DNA of 64,000 bases from Thermoplasmata archaeon (GTDB lineage: Archaea > Thermoplasmatota > Thermoplasmata > Methanomassiliicoccales > Methanomethylophilaceae): the NCBI GenBank assembly GCA_015063285.1, contig SUST01000004.1, positions 78,561 to 142,560 of the forward strand, in the 5' to 3' direction. The notes under the pieces are model-generated. The model was given only the letters and a program-made list of their open reading frames with translations. It was not told where the DNA came from and searched no databases. Below are positions 8,359-17,113 of this stretch, piece after piece (the stretch's first letter is position 1; each line of letters opens with the position of its first letter). A program made the position numbers and the translations under genes.

Positions 8359-8724
8359 ATGAAGGTCAGCAGCGTTCATTTCATTCTCAAAGGCAAATCC
8401 GACTACAAGGACCTGGCGCCAGTGTTCCCCGACATACTCAAAATGTTCCTGGAATCCATAGACCAGATGCCCGAAGAGGAGGAACTTCTCCAGATGCTGA
8501 TCGAGCTTAACACCGCTGATCTCGAGATGAACAGGAAACCCGAGGGATACAACAGGAAGGGAAAGGTCAGACTCGTCTTCCCCATGGATTCCAAGGAGTT
8601 CTACCTCAAGACCTACAGCAAAGCTTCTGAGCTCAAACCTATCGCGGACAAGATCAGCGAGATGCTGACCGCTGCGAAGATCAAATTCGAAGTGAAAGAG
8701 AACGACCGCGTGGATTTCGACTGA
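8359..8724 (+). CDS. Conserved small protein of unknown function
   Basis: 121 residues beginning MKVSSVHFILKG. It has a predicted beta-alpha-alpha-beta pattern and an acidic helix (PDILKMFLESIDQMPEEEEL), then KVRLVFPMDSKEFYLKTY and a final helix-strand with IKFEVKEN. I do not recognise the family. No signal peptide or membrane segment, so probably cytoplasmic. The ATG at 8359 is preferred over a GTG at 8338 because the latter lies inside the TATA element. It is divergent from thiDN with a shared AT element. The stop codon abuts the stop of argH with no base between, and both lie in one hairpin. Confidence 0.65.
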   Translation: MKVSSVHFILKGKSDYKDLAPVFPDILKMFLESIDQMPEEEELLQMLIELNTADLEMNRKPEGYNRKGKVRLVFPMDSKEFYLKTYSKASELKPIADKISEMLTAAKIKFEVKENDRVDFD

Positions 8725-8737
8725 TCATCCGATCAGT
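8720..8737. terminator. Hairpin spanning two convergent stop codons
   Basis: ACTGATC-ATCC-GATCAGT forms a 7-bp stem that contains the TGA of the gene at 8359 and the TGA of argH, then TTCTTTCC on the plus strand. It could stop transcription, mainly on the plus strand. Confidence 0.5.
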
Positions 8738-10167
8738 TCTTTCCAGCAGTTCTCGATGAGCTGTTTCTCCTGACGCAGTACCTCTTCGCGCTGCATCAGT
8801 TGCTCTATGGCCTTGGACATCTCCATGTCCACCGATGATGAGGATGTTCCTCCGTAGGATATCCTCCTCTCCACGCAGCTCTTTACAGGGATGAACTTGT
8901 AGACATCGTCCTCGATCTTATCGGAGAATGTCCTGAGCTTATCGAGGGGCATGTCCTCGAGGTTGACTCCCGATTCGATGCTCTCCCTGACTGCTGCGCC
9001 TACTATAGCGTGAGCCTCGCGGAAGGGGATACCTTTTGTGACGAGATAATCGGCAAGATCGGTCGCGTTGATCTGTCCCTTGCTGGTGACCTCCATGAGC
9101 CTATCGCCCTTGAAGGTGGTCGTCGCCATCACCTTTGCCATGATCTCAAGGCAGGAGATCACGGTGTCCATGGAGTCCATCACGGCCGCCTTGTCCTCCT
9201 GGAGGTCGCGGTTGTATGTGAGGGGAAGTCCCTTCGTGAGAACGAGCATGGATACCAACGAACCCACCACTCCTCCGGTCTTCCCTCTGACGAGCTCCGC
9301 TATGTCGGGATTCTTCTTCTGGGGCATGATCGAGGATCCTGTGGTGAACTTGTCGTCCATCTCTATGAATCCGAATTCCTGGGAAGACCAGTAGACCAGT
9401 TCCTCGCAAAGCGATGACAGGTGGAGCTGAGTCTGGGCTGCGCAGAAAGCGAGCTCGTTGACGAAGTCTCTGTCGCTGACGGAATCCATGGAGTTCTCTG
9501 TGGGCTCCTTGAATCCGAGGGCGCTCGCCGTCATGAAACGGTCTATGGGGTATGTGGTGCCTGCGAGAGCGGCCGATCCCAGAGGGCATTTGTTCATCCT
9601 GTCGAACGCGTCCAGGAACCTGTCCGCATCCCTTGAGAACTTGAACACATACGCGAGCATGTGCTGAGCGAGTGTGACTGGCTGGGCGTGCTGCATATGT
9701 GTGAAACCGGGCATGATCGTGTCGAAGTTGGTCTCCGCGATCTTGAGCAGGCTGGTGATCAGACCTTCTATGTCTGTAACCACTTCCAGTGCCTTATCCC
9801 TCAGGTACATCCTGAAGTCCACGGCCACCTGGTCGTTCCTGCTCCTTCCCGTATGAAGTTTGCCGCCTGCGGGGCCGATCCTTTCGGTCAGCGAGAACTC
9901 GATGTTGGTGTGGATGTCCTCGAGCTTGTAGTCCAGCTCGAACTCCCCAGCCTCGATTTCCTTGAGGATGGCCCTGAGGCCTTGAATGATACTGTCGACG
10001 TCCTCTGCCGGAAGGATGTGACATGCCTTCAGCATGTTCACATGGGCGAGGGACCCCATGACATCGTAGAATGCCATCCTGGAGTCTACATCCAGAGAGG
10101 ATGTGAACTCCAGTGTGGAGTCATCCATCTTGTCTTTGAATCTTCCGGACCAGAGGGCTTGTTTCAA
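8725..10167 (-). CDS. argH: Argininosuccinate lyase
   Basis: Last step of arginine synthesis: splits argininosuccinate into arginine and fumarate. 480 residues, normal length. The fumarase/aspartase-superfamily signature GSSIMPQKKNPD is present, as are LHTGRSRNDQVA and the N-terminal LWSGRFKDKMD. It follows argG on the same strand 4 bases after the argG stop, so the two form an operon, divergent from argCJBD. The C-terminal tail (VLRQEKQLIENCWKELIG) is helical. No sign of truncation or unusual codon use. Confidence 0.96.
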   Translation of the reverse strand: MKQALWSGRFKDKMDDSTLEFTSSLDVDSRMAFYDVMGSLAHVNMLKACHILPAEDVDSIIQGLRAILKEIEAGEFELDYKLEDIHTNIEFSLTERIGPAGGKLHTGRSRNDQVAVDFRMYLRDKALEVVTDIEGLITSLLKIAETNFDTIMPGFTHMQHAQPVTLAQHMLAYVFKFSRDADRFLDAFDRMNKCPLGSAALAGTTYPIDRFMTASALGFKEPTENSMDSVSDRDFVNELAFCAAQTQLHLSSLCEELVYWSSQEFGFIEMDDKFTTGSSIMPQKKNPDIAELVRGKTGGVVGSLVSMLVLTKGLPLTYNRDLQEDKAAVMDSMDTVISCLEIMAKVMATTTFKGDRLMEVTSKGQINATDLADYLVTKGIPFREAHAIVGAAVRESIESGVNLEDMPLDKLRTFSDKIEDDVYKFIPVKSCVERRISYGGTSSSSVDMEMSKAIEQLMQREEVLRQEKQLIENCWKELIG

Positions 10168-10171
10168 GTGA

Positions 10172-11503
10172 TCACTTCTTCTTGGTTGCTGTCTTCTTCG
10201 CTGTCTTGGCAGGAGTCTTCTTCTTGTCAGCCTTCATGTGGGCCTTAGCCGCGGTCTTTCCGGGAAGTCCCCAGCAGTAGATGAATCCGACAGCGGATTT
10301 GTGGTCGAATTCGTCTCCCTTGGCGTAGGTGCTGAGGCCGACATCGTACAGCGAGTAGGGCGATCTTCTACCGACGACCGTCGCGGTTCCCTTGTAGAGC
10401 TTGACTCTTACGACACCTGTTACGTATTTCTGGCTTGAATCGATGAAGGCCTGGAGGTTCTCGCGGAGACCCTCGTACCAGAGACCGTCGTAGATCAGCT
10501 GGCTGAACTTCTGCTCGATGATGCGCTTGAATTCGATTGTGTCCTTGGGCAGTGTGAGTGCCTCGAGTCCTCTGTGGGCTGCGATGAGTGTGATCGCTGC
10601 AGGGCATTCGTAGGTCTCACGGCTCTTGATTCCGACGAGACGGTCCTCTACGTGATCGATTCTTCCGACACCGTACTTTCCTGCGAGCTCGTTGAGGGTC
10701 TCGATGAGCTTCACTCCGTCCATGCGGACTCCGTCAAGACATACTGGAATACCCTTCTCGAATCCGATCTCTATGTACTTGGGTGCTGCGGGTGCCTTCG
10801 CGGGGTCGACAGTGTATGCCCATGCTCCTGCGGGAGGCTCCTCCCAGGGATCCTCGAGTACTCCACACTCGCAGGAGTTGCCCCAGAGGTTCTCGTCACG
10901 GCTGTAAGGGCTGGACTTTTTCACGATGATCTCGATTCCGTTCTTCTTGGCGTAATCGATCTCTTCCTCTCTGGTGGTGATCCACTCTCTCATGGGTGCG
11001 ATGATCTTCAGGTCGGGATTCTGTGAGATGAGTCCGACATCGAATCTTACCTGGTCGTTTCCCTTTGCGGTGCATCCGTGGGCGATGTACTTTGCGCCTT
11101 CCTTCTTGGCGACATCGGCAAGGACCTTTGTGATGAGGGGTCTTGCGACTGCGGTGCTGAGGGGGTAAACGTTCTGATACATGGCGTTCGCCTTGAGAGC
11201 GGGCCAGATGTAGTCCTCGACGAATTCTTTTCTGACGTCGATGAAATCTGCTTTGATGGCTCCGTTCCTGATTGCACGTGCAACGATGTCATCCTTGCTG
11301 GGTGGCTGTCCGACGTTGACCGCGATCGCGATGACGTCGACGTTGTAGTTCTCTTGGAGCCAGTGAATGTCGACAGATGTGTCGAGACCTCCTGAGTAGG
11401 CGAGAACGACTTTGTCTCTCTGCGCCTTCTTTGCAGGGGTCGCTTTAACGGCCTTCTTGGCTGTGCTAGCTTTTTTTGTTGTGGTTTTCTTCGCTACTGC
11501 CAT
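10172..11503 (-). CDS. argG: Argininosuccinate synthase with lysine-rich tails
   Basis: 443 residues. It joins citrulline and aspartate using ATP. The PP-loop AYSGGLDTS is at about residue 33, with TAKGNDQVRFD and the GRIDHVEDRLVGIKSRE block further on. Unusual: the enzyme core is flanked by basic low-complexity tails, an N-terminal one of about 28 residues (AKKTTTKKASTAKKAVKATP) and a C-terminal one (KKKTPAKTAKKTATKKK), resembling histone H1 tails; most ArgG proteins lack both. The start at 11503 (MAVAKK) is chosen because an ATATATTTATG TATA-like stretch lies near 11535-11545; the frame extends further upstream but through that promoter. First gene of argGH. Confidence 0.93.
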   Translation of the reverse strand: MAVAKKTTTKKASTAKKAVKATPAKKAQRDKVVLAYSGGLDTSVDIHWLQENYNVDVIAIAVNVGQPPSKDDIVARAIRNGAIKADFIDVRKEFVEDYIWPALKANAMYQNVYPLSTAVARPLITKVLADVAKKEGAKYIAHGCTAKGNDQVRFDVGLISQNPDLKIIAPMREWITTREEEIDYAKKNGIEIIVKKSSPYSRDENLWGNSCECGVLEDPWEEPPAGAWAYTVDPAKAPAAPKYIEIGFEKGIPVCLDGVRMDGVKLIETLNELAGKYGVGRIDHVEDRLVGIKSRETYECPAAITLIAAHRGLEALTLPKDTIEFKRIIEQKFSQLIYDGLWYEGLRENLQAFIDSSQKYVTGVVRVKLYKGTATVVGRRSPYSLYDVGLSTYAKGDEFDHKSAVGFIYCWGLPGKTAAKAHMKADKKKTPAKTAKKTATKKK

Positions 11504-11756
11504 GCTAACCGTCCGAACGATACCCATCCCATCATAAATATATGGCGAATAAATAGAACAGAAAAGGGTCGTAGTTGTCTCCTTCTCGTACAACTTACAT
11601 GCCGACACAGAGCGTATCATCCCTATGTCGTTGGATAGTCTGTCTAGGTCTGGTATCAACCTAATGTCTTACATGTAACATTTTTGTCTGAAATTTAACA
11701 TCACCCTTAATATAGATGAAAACATGGGCCTTAATGATATGATTCGAGGGAAATCT
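11504..11756. promoter_or_regulatory. Divergent arginine control region
   Basis: 253 bases between argG and argC. It holds a minus-strand TATA-like ATATATTTATG (about 11535-11545) for argG and a plus-strand TTAATATAG (11707-11715) for argC. TTACATGTAA (11674-11683) is a perfect 10-bp palindrome and a candidate operator for an arginine-responsive factor; no binding protein can be assigned. Confidence 0.45.
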
Positions 11757-12776
11757 ATGGTTAAAGTCGGAATAATAGGTGGAACCGGGTACACGGGAGG
11801 AGAGCTCTCCCGTCTGCTGTGCACGCATCCCGATGTCGAGATAGCTGCGCTCACGTCCCGTCAGAACGCCGGTAAGAAGGTCGAAGATGTGCACACGTTC
11901 CTCAAAGGATACGTTGGCGATCTGATGTTCACCGAGAGGATATCCGACACAAAGGACCTGGATTTCGTGTTCGTCGCCACACCTCACGGAGTCGCAATGA
12001 AGGAGGTGCCTTCTCTGTTGGAGCAAGGCATCAAGTGCATAGATCTTTCAGGAGACTACCGTCTGCATGACGTATCCGTGTACGAGAAATGGTACGGACA
12101 CCAGCACACGGATGTGGAGAACCTCCAGAAGGCAGTATACGGGCTTCCTGAGTTCTTCCGCGATGAGATCAAGGGAGCAGATCTGGTGGCTAATCCAGGC
12201 TGCTATGCGACATCTATCATCCTGGCATGCGGGCCGCTCCTCAAGGCAGGAGTCGTGTCTGAGGACATCATCGTTGATGCAAAGTCCGGTACGTCAGGTG
12301 CGGGAATGGTCCCCTCGGAGAGAACGCATCACTCCACATGTGGCGAGACGATAATCCCATATAGCGTCGGGAAGCACCGTCACACGCCTGAGATCGAGAT
12401 GGCAGTGGACAAATTTGCGGGATCCCATACGAAGGTCACGTTCGTACCGCAGCTTCTCCCTATCGTGCGCGGCATCCTGTCATCATGCTACTTCAGCATC
12501 AACAAGGAACTCTCGCAGGAAGATGTGGATTCGATTTACAGTAAGCAGTACGGCAACGAGGCGTTCGTACATTACGTCCCCGAGCCGTCCATACGCGCAG
12601 TGGTGGCATCCAACCACGCTCAGGTGTCGTCTAAGGTCCTGGGGGACAAGGTGGTCTCCTTCGGTGTCCTGGACAATCTGGTAAAAGGGGCATCGGGACA
12701 GGCCGTTCAGTGCATGAACTTGATGCTGAACTTGGATGAGAAGAAAGGATTGAATATACCCGGATTGGGGGTTTGA
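11757..12776 (+). CDS. argC: N-acetyl-gamma-glutamyl-phosphate reductase
   Basis: NADPH-dependent third step of ornithine synthesis. 339 residues; the dinucleotide-binding GIIGGTGYTGGELSRLL opens the protein and the catalytic cysteine lies in VANPGCYATS. The start ATG at 11757 has GAGGG seven bases upstream; earlier in-frame ATGs at 11724 and 11739 lack such a site. First gene of argCJBD. The TATA-like box at 11707-11715 predicts a short leader of about 20 bases. The next gene begins 2 bases after the stop. Confidence 0.95.
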   Translation: MVKVGIIGGTGYTGGELSRLLCTHPDVEIAALTSRQNAGKKVEDVHTFLKGYVGDLMFTERISDTKDLDFVFVATPHGVAMKEVPSLLEQGIKCIDLSGDYRLHDVSVYEKWYGHQHTDVENLQKAVYGLPEFFRDEIKGADLVANPGCYATSIILACGPLLKAGVVSEDIIVDAKSGTSGAGMVPSERTHHSTCGETIIPYSVGKHRHTPEIEMAVDKFAGSHTKVTFVPQLLPIVRGILSSCYFSINKELSQEDVDSIYSKQYGNEAFVHYVPEPSIRAVVASNHAQVSSKVLGDKVVSFGVLDNLVKGASGQAVQCMNLMLNLDEKKGLNIPGLGV

Positions 12777-12778
12777 AT

Positions 12779-14005
12779 ATGGTAGAAGTAATAGATGGAG
12801 GAGTCACGACCCCGCAGGGGTTCAAGGCGGCAGGAGTTCACAGCGGAGTGAAATACCGTTCATTGGACCTTGCGCTGCTGTACTCCGAGACGCCCGCGAC
12901 GGCATGTGTCGGATACACCAGCAACAACGTGAAGGCCGCACCCGTGCAGGTGATGATGAAAGAGAACTCCGACAAGCTCCAGGCTGTCGTGGTGAACAGC
13001 GGTAACGCGAACGCACTCACCGGACGCCGCGGAATAGAGGATGCTCTGGAGATGAAGAAGGTCACCGCTAACGAGCTCGGACTGGATCCGCTCACTGTCG
13101 GTGTGATGTCCACGGGACTCATCGGACGTTTCATGGATATGCACAAGGTACGCTACGGAATCTCCCGTGCAGCAAAGGAGCTCTTCGATGGACGTCAGGC
13201 AGATGCCAATCTGGCAGAGGCCATAATGACGACTGATACTATCAAGAAGGAATGTGCCGTGCGCGTGAGACTCACCGACGGTACACTGGTCTACATAGGG
13301 GCCATCTGTAAGGGGAGCGGAATGATCGCACCCCACATGAAGGTCCTCCACGGGACGACGCTGTCCTTGATAACCACAGATGCGAACCTGTCCCCTGCGT
13401 TCCGTGCCAAGTGGCAGGAGATCTTAGACGGATCTCTGAACATGGTCTCGGTCGACGGAGATCAGTCCACCAACGATACCAGCATCCTTCTGGCCAATGG
13501 AATGGCCGGAGGCAAGTGCGCAGACGATGATCCGGAGTTCTATAACGCTCTGAACTTCGTGATGACGAAGATCGCACGCACCGTCGCCTCTGACGGAGAG
13601 GGAGCCACCAAGCTAATAGAGGTCAGCGTCACCGGGGCGAAGACGAAGGAAGACGCCACAAAGCTGGTCAAGACGATCATCAACTCACCTCTGGTGAAAT
13701 CAGCGATATTCGGGTCCGATCCCAACTACGGTCGTATCATGATGGCCCTGGGGAACAGCGGATGCGAGTTCAAGCTCGAAGATGTCCGCCTGACCATCAA
13801 GGGCGGAGACATGGAAGTCCCGATCCTGGATTCAGGAGCACCTGTCTTCCAAGACGAGCGCTCTGTTGAAGTGGTCCGTATGGCGATGGACAACAAGGAG
13901 GTCTCTATCCTGGTGGATCTGGGAATCGGAAAGGAGACCGCTACTGGATGGGGATGCGACCTCACGTACGACTACGTCCGCATCAACGCGGAATACGCCA
14001 CGTGA
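12779..14005 (+). CDS. argJ: Glutamate/ornithine N-acetyltransferase
   Basis: Transfers acetyl groups from N-acetylornithine back to glutamate, closing the acetyl cycle; some members also act as N-acetylglutamate synthase. 408 residues. Typical features: VVNSGNANALTG near the N-terminus, CKGSGMIAPHMKVLHGTTLS containing the self-cleavage threonine (about residue 190), SVDGDQSTNDT, and the C-terminal GWGCDLTYDYVRINAEY. The ATG at 12779 is 2 bases after the argC stop; a TTG at 12773 overlapping that stop is a weaker option. It lies between argC and argB in the operon. No separate argA or argE was seen in the window, consistent with the cyclic route. Confidence 0.95.
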   Translation: MVEVIDGGVTTPQGFKAAGVHSGVKYRSLDLALLYSETPATACVGYTSNNVKAAPVQVMMKENSDKLQAVVVNSGNANALTGRRGIEDALEMKKVTANELGLDPLTVGVMSTGLIGRFMDMHKVRYGISRAAKELFDGRQADANLAEAIMTTDTIKKECAVRVRLTDGTLVYIGAICKGSGMIAPHMKVLHGTTLSLITTDANLSPAFRAKWQEILDGSLNMVSVDGDQSTNDTSILLANGMAGGKCADDDPEFYNALNFVMTKIARTVASDGEGATKLIEVSVTGAKTKEDATKLVKTIINSPLVKSAIFGSDPNYGRIMMALGNSGCEFKLEDVRLTIKGGDMEVPILDSGAPVFQDERSVEVVRMAMDNKEVSILVDLGIGKETATGWGCDLTYDYVRINAEYAT

Positions 14006-14009
14006 TATC

Positions 14010-14828
14010 ATGGATAACCTGTATGTCCTGAAGTTCGGAGGCAACGCCATCCGCGGAAAGGAGGCGATGATGCGCCTGGCTAAGGAGATATCACAGATGA
14101 TGTCGCAGGGCGCCAAGGTCATCCTGGTCCACGGCGGAGGCCCTGAGATCTCGGAGGAGATGGAAAGGAGGGGGCTGAAACCGAAGAAGGTAGCAGGGAT
14201 AAGGGTAACGGACGCTGACGGTCTGGAGGTTGCCGAGAAGGTGCTCTCCAATCTGAACAATGATGTGGTGGGATGCCTGACGGAGGCCGGTGTGAAGGCC
14301 ATAGGCATGCCCGGATACCATTGCACCCTCTGCGTGAGGAAGGCTCCCGTGAAGGTCGTCGAGGACGGCAAGGAGATCACGGTTGACGTCGGACTCGTGG
14401 GTGAAGTGTCCGAATGCGACCCGAATGTCCTGCTGGACCTTCTGGAGAATGAAATAGTCCCCGTGATCTATCCTATTGGTAAGGACAAGGACGGAAAGAA
14501 ACTGAATGTGAACGCCGACACGATGGTGGCGGGAATCGCCGCAGCGGTTCCATGCAAGGAGATGATCGCGATAACGGATGTCCCCGGGATACTCATGGAC
14601 GTGAACGACCCCGGTTCCAAGCTGGACAAGGTGACGCTGAAGGACATCGACGATCTGATCGAGAAGGGAGTGATTTCCGGAGGTATGATCCCCAAGGTGG
14701 ATGCCTGCCGCAAAGCGATACTCGCAGGAGTGAGCGAGGTCCGTATGGTGAACGGAACCGATCCGGAATGCATCGTGGCGGATGTGATGAAGGAGGGTAG
14801 CCTCCACGGAACAATCATAGTGAGATGA
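14010..14828 (+). CDS. argB: N-acetylglutamate kinase
   Basis: Phosphorylates N-acetylglutamate, the second step of ornithine synthesis. 272 residues with amino-acid-kinase motifs: LKFGGNAI (residues 6-13), LVHGGGPEISEEM, NADTMVAGIAAAV and GGMIPKVDAC. The ATG at 14010 gives MDNLYVLKFGG and lies 4 bases after the argJ stop. The frame continues upstream inside argJ, but that part is not family-like. Its stop overlaps the argD start (ATGA), suggesting coupled translation. It is the usual pathway control point through arginine feedback in many organisms; sensitivity cannot be read here. Confidence 0.95.
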   Translation: MDNLYVLKFGGNAIRGKEAMMRLAKEISQMMSQGAKVILVHGGGPEISEEMERRGLKPKKVAGIRVTDADGLEVAEKVLSNLNNDVVGCLTEAGVKAIGMPGYHCTLCVRKAPVKVVEDGKEITVDVGLVGEVSECDPNVLLDLLENEIVPVIYPIGKDKDGKKLNVNADTMVAGIAAAVPCKEMIAITDVPGILMDVNDPGSKLDKVTLKDIDDLIEKGVISGGMIPKVDACRKAILAGVSEVRMVNGTDPECIVADVMKEGSLHGTIIVR

Positions 14829-16012
14829 ATCAAATGAATTTCGAAGAAGTAAAGGAACTCAGTACACAGTACCTCTTCCAGAACTACGGCCGTATCGAGC
14901 TGTCGTTTACACACGGTGAGGGCTGCTATCTGTATGACACCGAGGGAAAGAAGTATCTGGACTTGGTGGCTGGAATCGCTGTCAACTCCATCGGTTACTC
15001 CCACCCCGAGTGGGTGAAGGCCATGCAGGAGCAGGTTGCCAAACTGATTCATGTTTCAAACCTATACTACGTCGAGGAGCAGGCGAGATTGGCGGAGAAG
15101 ATCGCGACTATAACACCTGGTGATCTGAACCGCACCCTGTTCGTCAACAGCGGAGCAGAGGCCAACGAGGGTGCACTGAAGCTAGCAGTCAGATACACCG
15201 GACGTTCCAAGGTCATGGCCGCTCTGAACGGTTTCCACGGAAGAACCTCTGCGGCACTGGGGGCAACAGGACAGACCAAATATCAGGCATCGTTCGAGCC
15301 CCTCATCAGCTCCGCATACCAGTACTATGAGTACGGGGACTGCGAGTCCGTCAAGAAGATGATGAACAAGGATGTCGCTGCACTCATCGTCGAACCAATC
15401 CAGGGAGAGGGCGGAGTCAGAACAGCGTCGCAGGAGTTCTTCAAGACCGTTCGCGACCTGTGTACCGACAACGGCACTCTGATGATCGTGGATGAGGTCC
15501 AGACAGGAATCGGACGTACAGGAAAGTGGTTCGGTATTCAGAATTTCGATGTGACTCCCGATATAATCACAATGGCGAAGGCCTTGGGAGGAGGAGCACC
15601 TATCGGGGCAGTCACCTCGACAGAGGAGATCTCCAAGGTCATGACGCCCGGAACACACGGTACGACATTCGGAGGAAATCCCCTCGTCACCGCTTCGGGA
15701 TGCGCAGTGTTGGACATCATGAAGAACGAGAAACTGGTGGAGAACGCCCGCGATGTCGGCGAGAGATGGATGACCGACCTCATGGCAATCGGATCGGACA
15801 AGATCAAGCAGGTCCGCGGATACGGACTCATCATCGGTATCGAGATGGATACCAATGAGACCGCTACAATGGTCCAGAAGGTATGCCGCGCATCCGGCGT
15901 GCTGGTGAATGTCTGCCACGGCAACACAGTGCGTCTGATACCTCCTCTCATCATCAACGACGAGCAGAAGGACACTTTCACCAAGATCCTGAAGGAAGCA
16001 CTGTCCGTTTGA
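14825..16012 (+). CDS. argD: Acetylornithine aminotransferase
   Basis: PLP enzyme that forms N-acetylornithine from the semialdehyde. 395 residues. The PLP lysine lies in IITMAKALGGGAPIGAV; the cofactor-binding aspartate is in LMIVDEVQTGIGRTGKW, and VNSGAEANEGALKLA holds the phosphate-binding region. The start ATG overlaps the argB stop (ATGA). It is the last gene of argCJBD, followed 8 bases later by a strong hairpin terminator. Close relatives include succinyldiaminopimelate and ornithine aminotransferases; the operon settles the call. argF and carbamoyl-phosphate synthase are not in the window. Confidence 0.95.
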   Translation: MNQMNFEEVKELSTQYLFQNYGRIELSFTHGEGCYLYDTEGKKYLDLVAGIAVNSIGYSHPEWVKAMQEQVAKLIHVSNLYYVEEQARLAEKIATITPGDLNRTLFVNSGAEANEGALKLAVRYTGRSKVMAALNGFHGRTSAALGATGQTKYQASFEPLISSAYQYYEYGDCESVKKMMNKDVAALIVEPIQGEGGVRTASQEFFKTVRDLCTDNGTLMIVDEVQTGIGRTGKWFGIQNFDVTPDIITMAKALGGGAPIGAVTSTEEISKVMTPGTHGTTFGGNPLVTASGCAVLDIMKNEKLVENARDVGERWMTDLMAIGSDKIKQVRGYGLIIGIEMDTNETATMVQKVCRASGVLVNVCHGNTVRLIPPLIINDEQKDTFTKILKEALSV

Positions 16013-16020
16013 AACTCATT

Positions 16021-16047
16021 CCGCACGGGAGACCGTGCGGTTCTTTT
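16021..16047 (+). terminator. Terminator of argCJBD
   Basis: CCGCACGG-GAGA-CCGTGCGG, a perfect 8-bp stem, followed by TTCTTTT. Confidence 0.85.
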
Positions 16048-16051
16048 CAAT

Positions 16052-17005
16052 TCATAGCATCAAATCGGGGACCATAGCGATAACCGCAATGTATGCCGCA
16101 TAGATAGCTACCAGCACTATTCCTGATTTCCTATCGATCTTGTTCCTGAAACGCACCATAAGGAACATCACGACGCTGAGGAGAATCATCATAGGCAGGT
16201 GGAACATCAGCATCGAATCGGATACGGGTACATCCACGAGGACCGATCCGATTCCAAGCACGAACAGGATGTTGAAGATGTTGCTCCCGACGATGTTCGC
16301 GACAGCCATATCGGCTTCTCCGCGGTAAGCGGCTAGAACGCTGATGCAGAGTTCCGGAAGGGATGTTCCTATAGCGACGACGATCAGTCCGATGATGAGA
16401 TCGGGTACGCCGATCAGCACTGCAAGGTCCTTCGCTCCGTCGATGAAGAAGCGGGCCCCGAAATAGAGCACGACAAGACCGAGGATGACCAGACCTACCA
16501 GAAGAGGGGTGCTGAGCGTATCAGGAGTGACATCCTCTTCATACGCTTCCTTGCCTTCCTCATCGTTCCCTTTCTTCTTGAAGACGAAGAACAGGAACAC
16601 GAACAGAAGGGCGATAAGTACGATTCCCTCGATCCAGTTGATGTAGTGGAAGAATCCCAGAATGAAAAGCCCTACGGATGCGACCAGCATTGCGATGATC
16701 TCGATCTTCATGCCGCTGTATTTGGCGACCATCGGTCCGGCCAGGGCTGCGATTCCGATTGCCAATCCGATATTGGCGATGTTGCTTCCCACGACGTTTC
16801 CGATGATCAGGTCCGGAGTATCCGAACTGACAATCGAAGTTATGGCCTCGGGTGCTGATGAACCGAAGGCGAGTACGGTGAGTCCTATGACGAACGGTGT
16901 TATGCCGAGGCGGAGGGCCAGACCTTTGCCTCCGCGCACCAGCCATTCAGAACCGAAGTAGAGCATTATCGCCCCGACTATGAGACTCAACGCTATCCAA
17001 ATCAT
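16052..17005 (-). CDS. Sodium/calcium exchanger family antiporter
   Basis: 317 residues and about ten membrane segments in two inverted halves, the mark of the CaCA family (YrbG-like). Both alpha repeats are visible: AFGSSAPEAITSIVSSD (about residues 47-63) with GNVVGSNIANIGLAIG, and AIGTSLPELCISVLAAYRGE with VANIVGSNIFNILFVLG. The acidic loop between halves (KKKGNDEEGKEAYEEDVTPD) separates them. It should exchange Ca2+ (or another cation) for Na+ or H+ at the cytoplasmic membrane. It stands alone on the minus strand, convergent with argD and downstream of the binding-protein operon, whose terminator lies between. Confidence 0.88.
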   Translation of the reverse strand: MIWIALSLIVGAIMLYFGSEWLVRGGKGLALRLGITPFVIGLTVLAFGSSAPEAITSIVSSDTPDLIIGNVVGSNIANIGLAIGIAALAGPMVAKYSGMKIEIIAMLVASVGLFILGFFHYINWIEGIVLIALLFVFLFFVFKKKGNDEEGKEAYEEDVTPDTLSTPLLVGLVILGLVVLYFGARFFIDGAKDLAVLIGVPDLIIGLIVVAIGTSLPELCISVLAAYRGEADMAVANIVGSNIFNILFVLGIGSVLVDVPVSDSMLMFHLPMMILLSVVMFLMVRFRNKIDRKSGIVLVAIYAAYIAVIAMVPDLML

Positions 17006-17093
17006 TAGAGGTGTGTATCAGTTGGAGTTATTAGTTAATTGGGGAAGAATTGAATATCTAAAGTCATAAGTTATTCTACTTGAATGGAAAGAA

Positions 17094-17109
17094 CAGGGGT
17101 TTCCCCCTG
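17094..17109 (-). terminator. Terminator of the binding-protein operon
   Basis: Read on the minus strand: CAGGGG-GAAA-CCCCTG followed by TTCTTTCC, 5 bases after the stop at 17114. Confidence 0.75.
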
Positions 17110-17113
17110 AGTT

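Noticed and set aside
8999..10248. Long plus-strand frames across argH and argG
   Set aside because: Shadow frames of strongly coding minus-strand genes; sequences are low-complexity and unlike proteins.
11504..11659. N-terminal extension of argG
   Set aside because: It crosses a TATA-like promoter and would add a non-conserved segment before the tail.
13866..14009. N-terminal extension of argB inside argJ
   Set aside because: The extension lies in argJ coding sequence in another frame, and amino-acid kinases begin at the VLKFGG strand.
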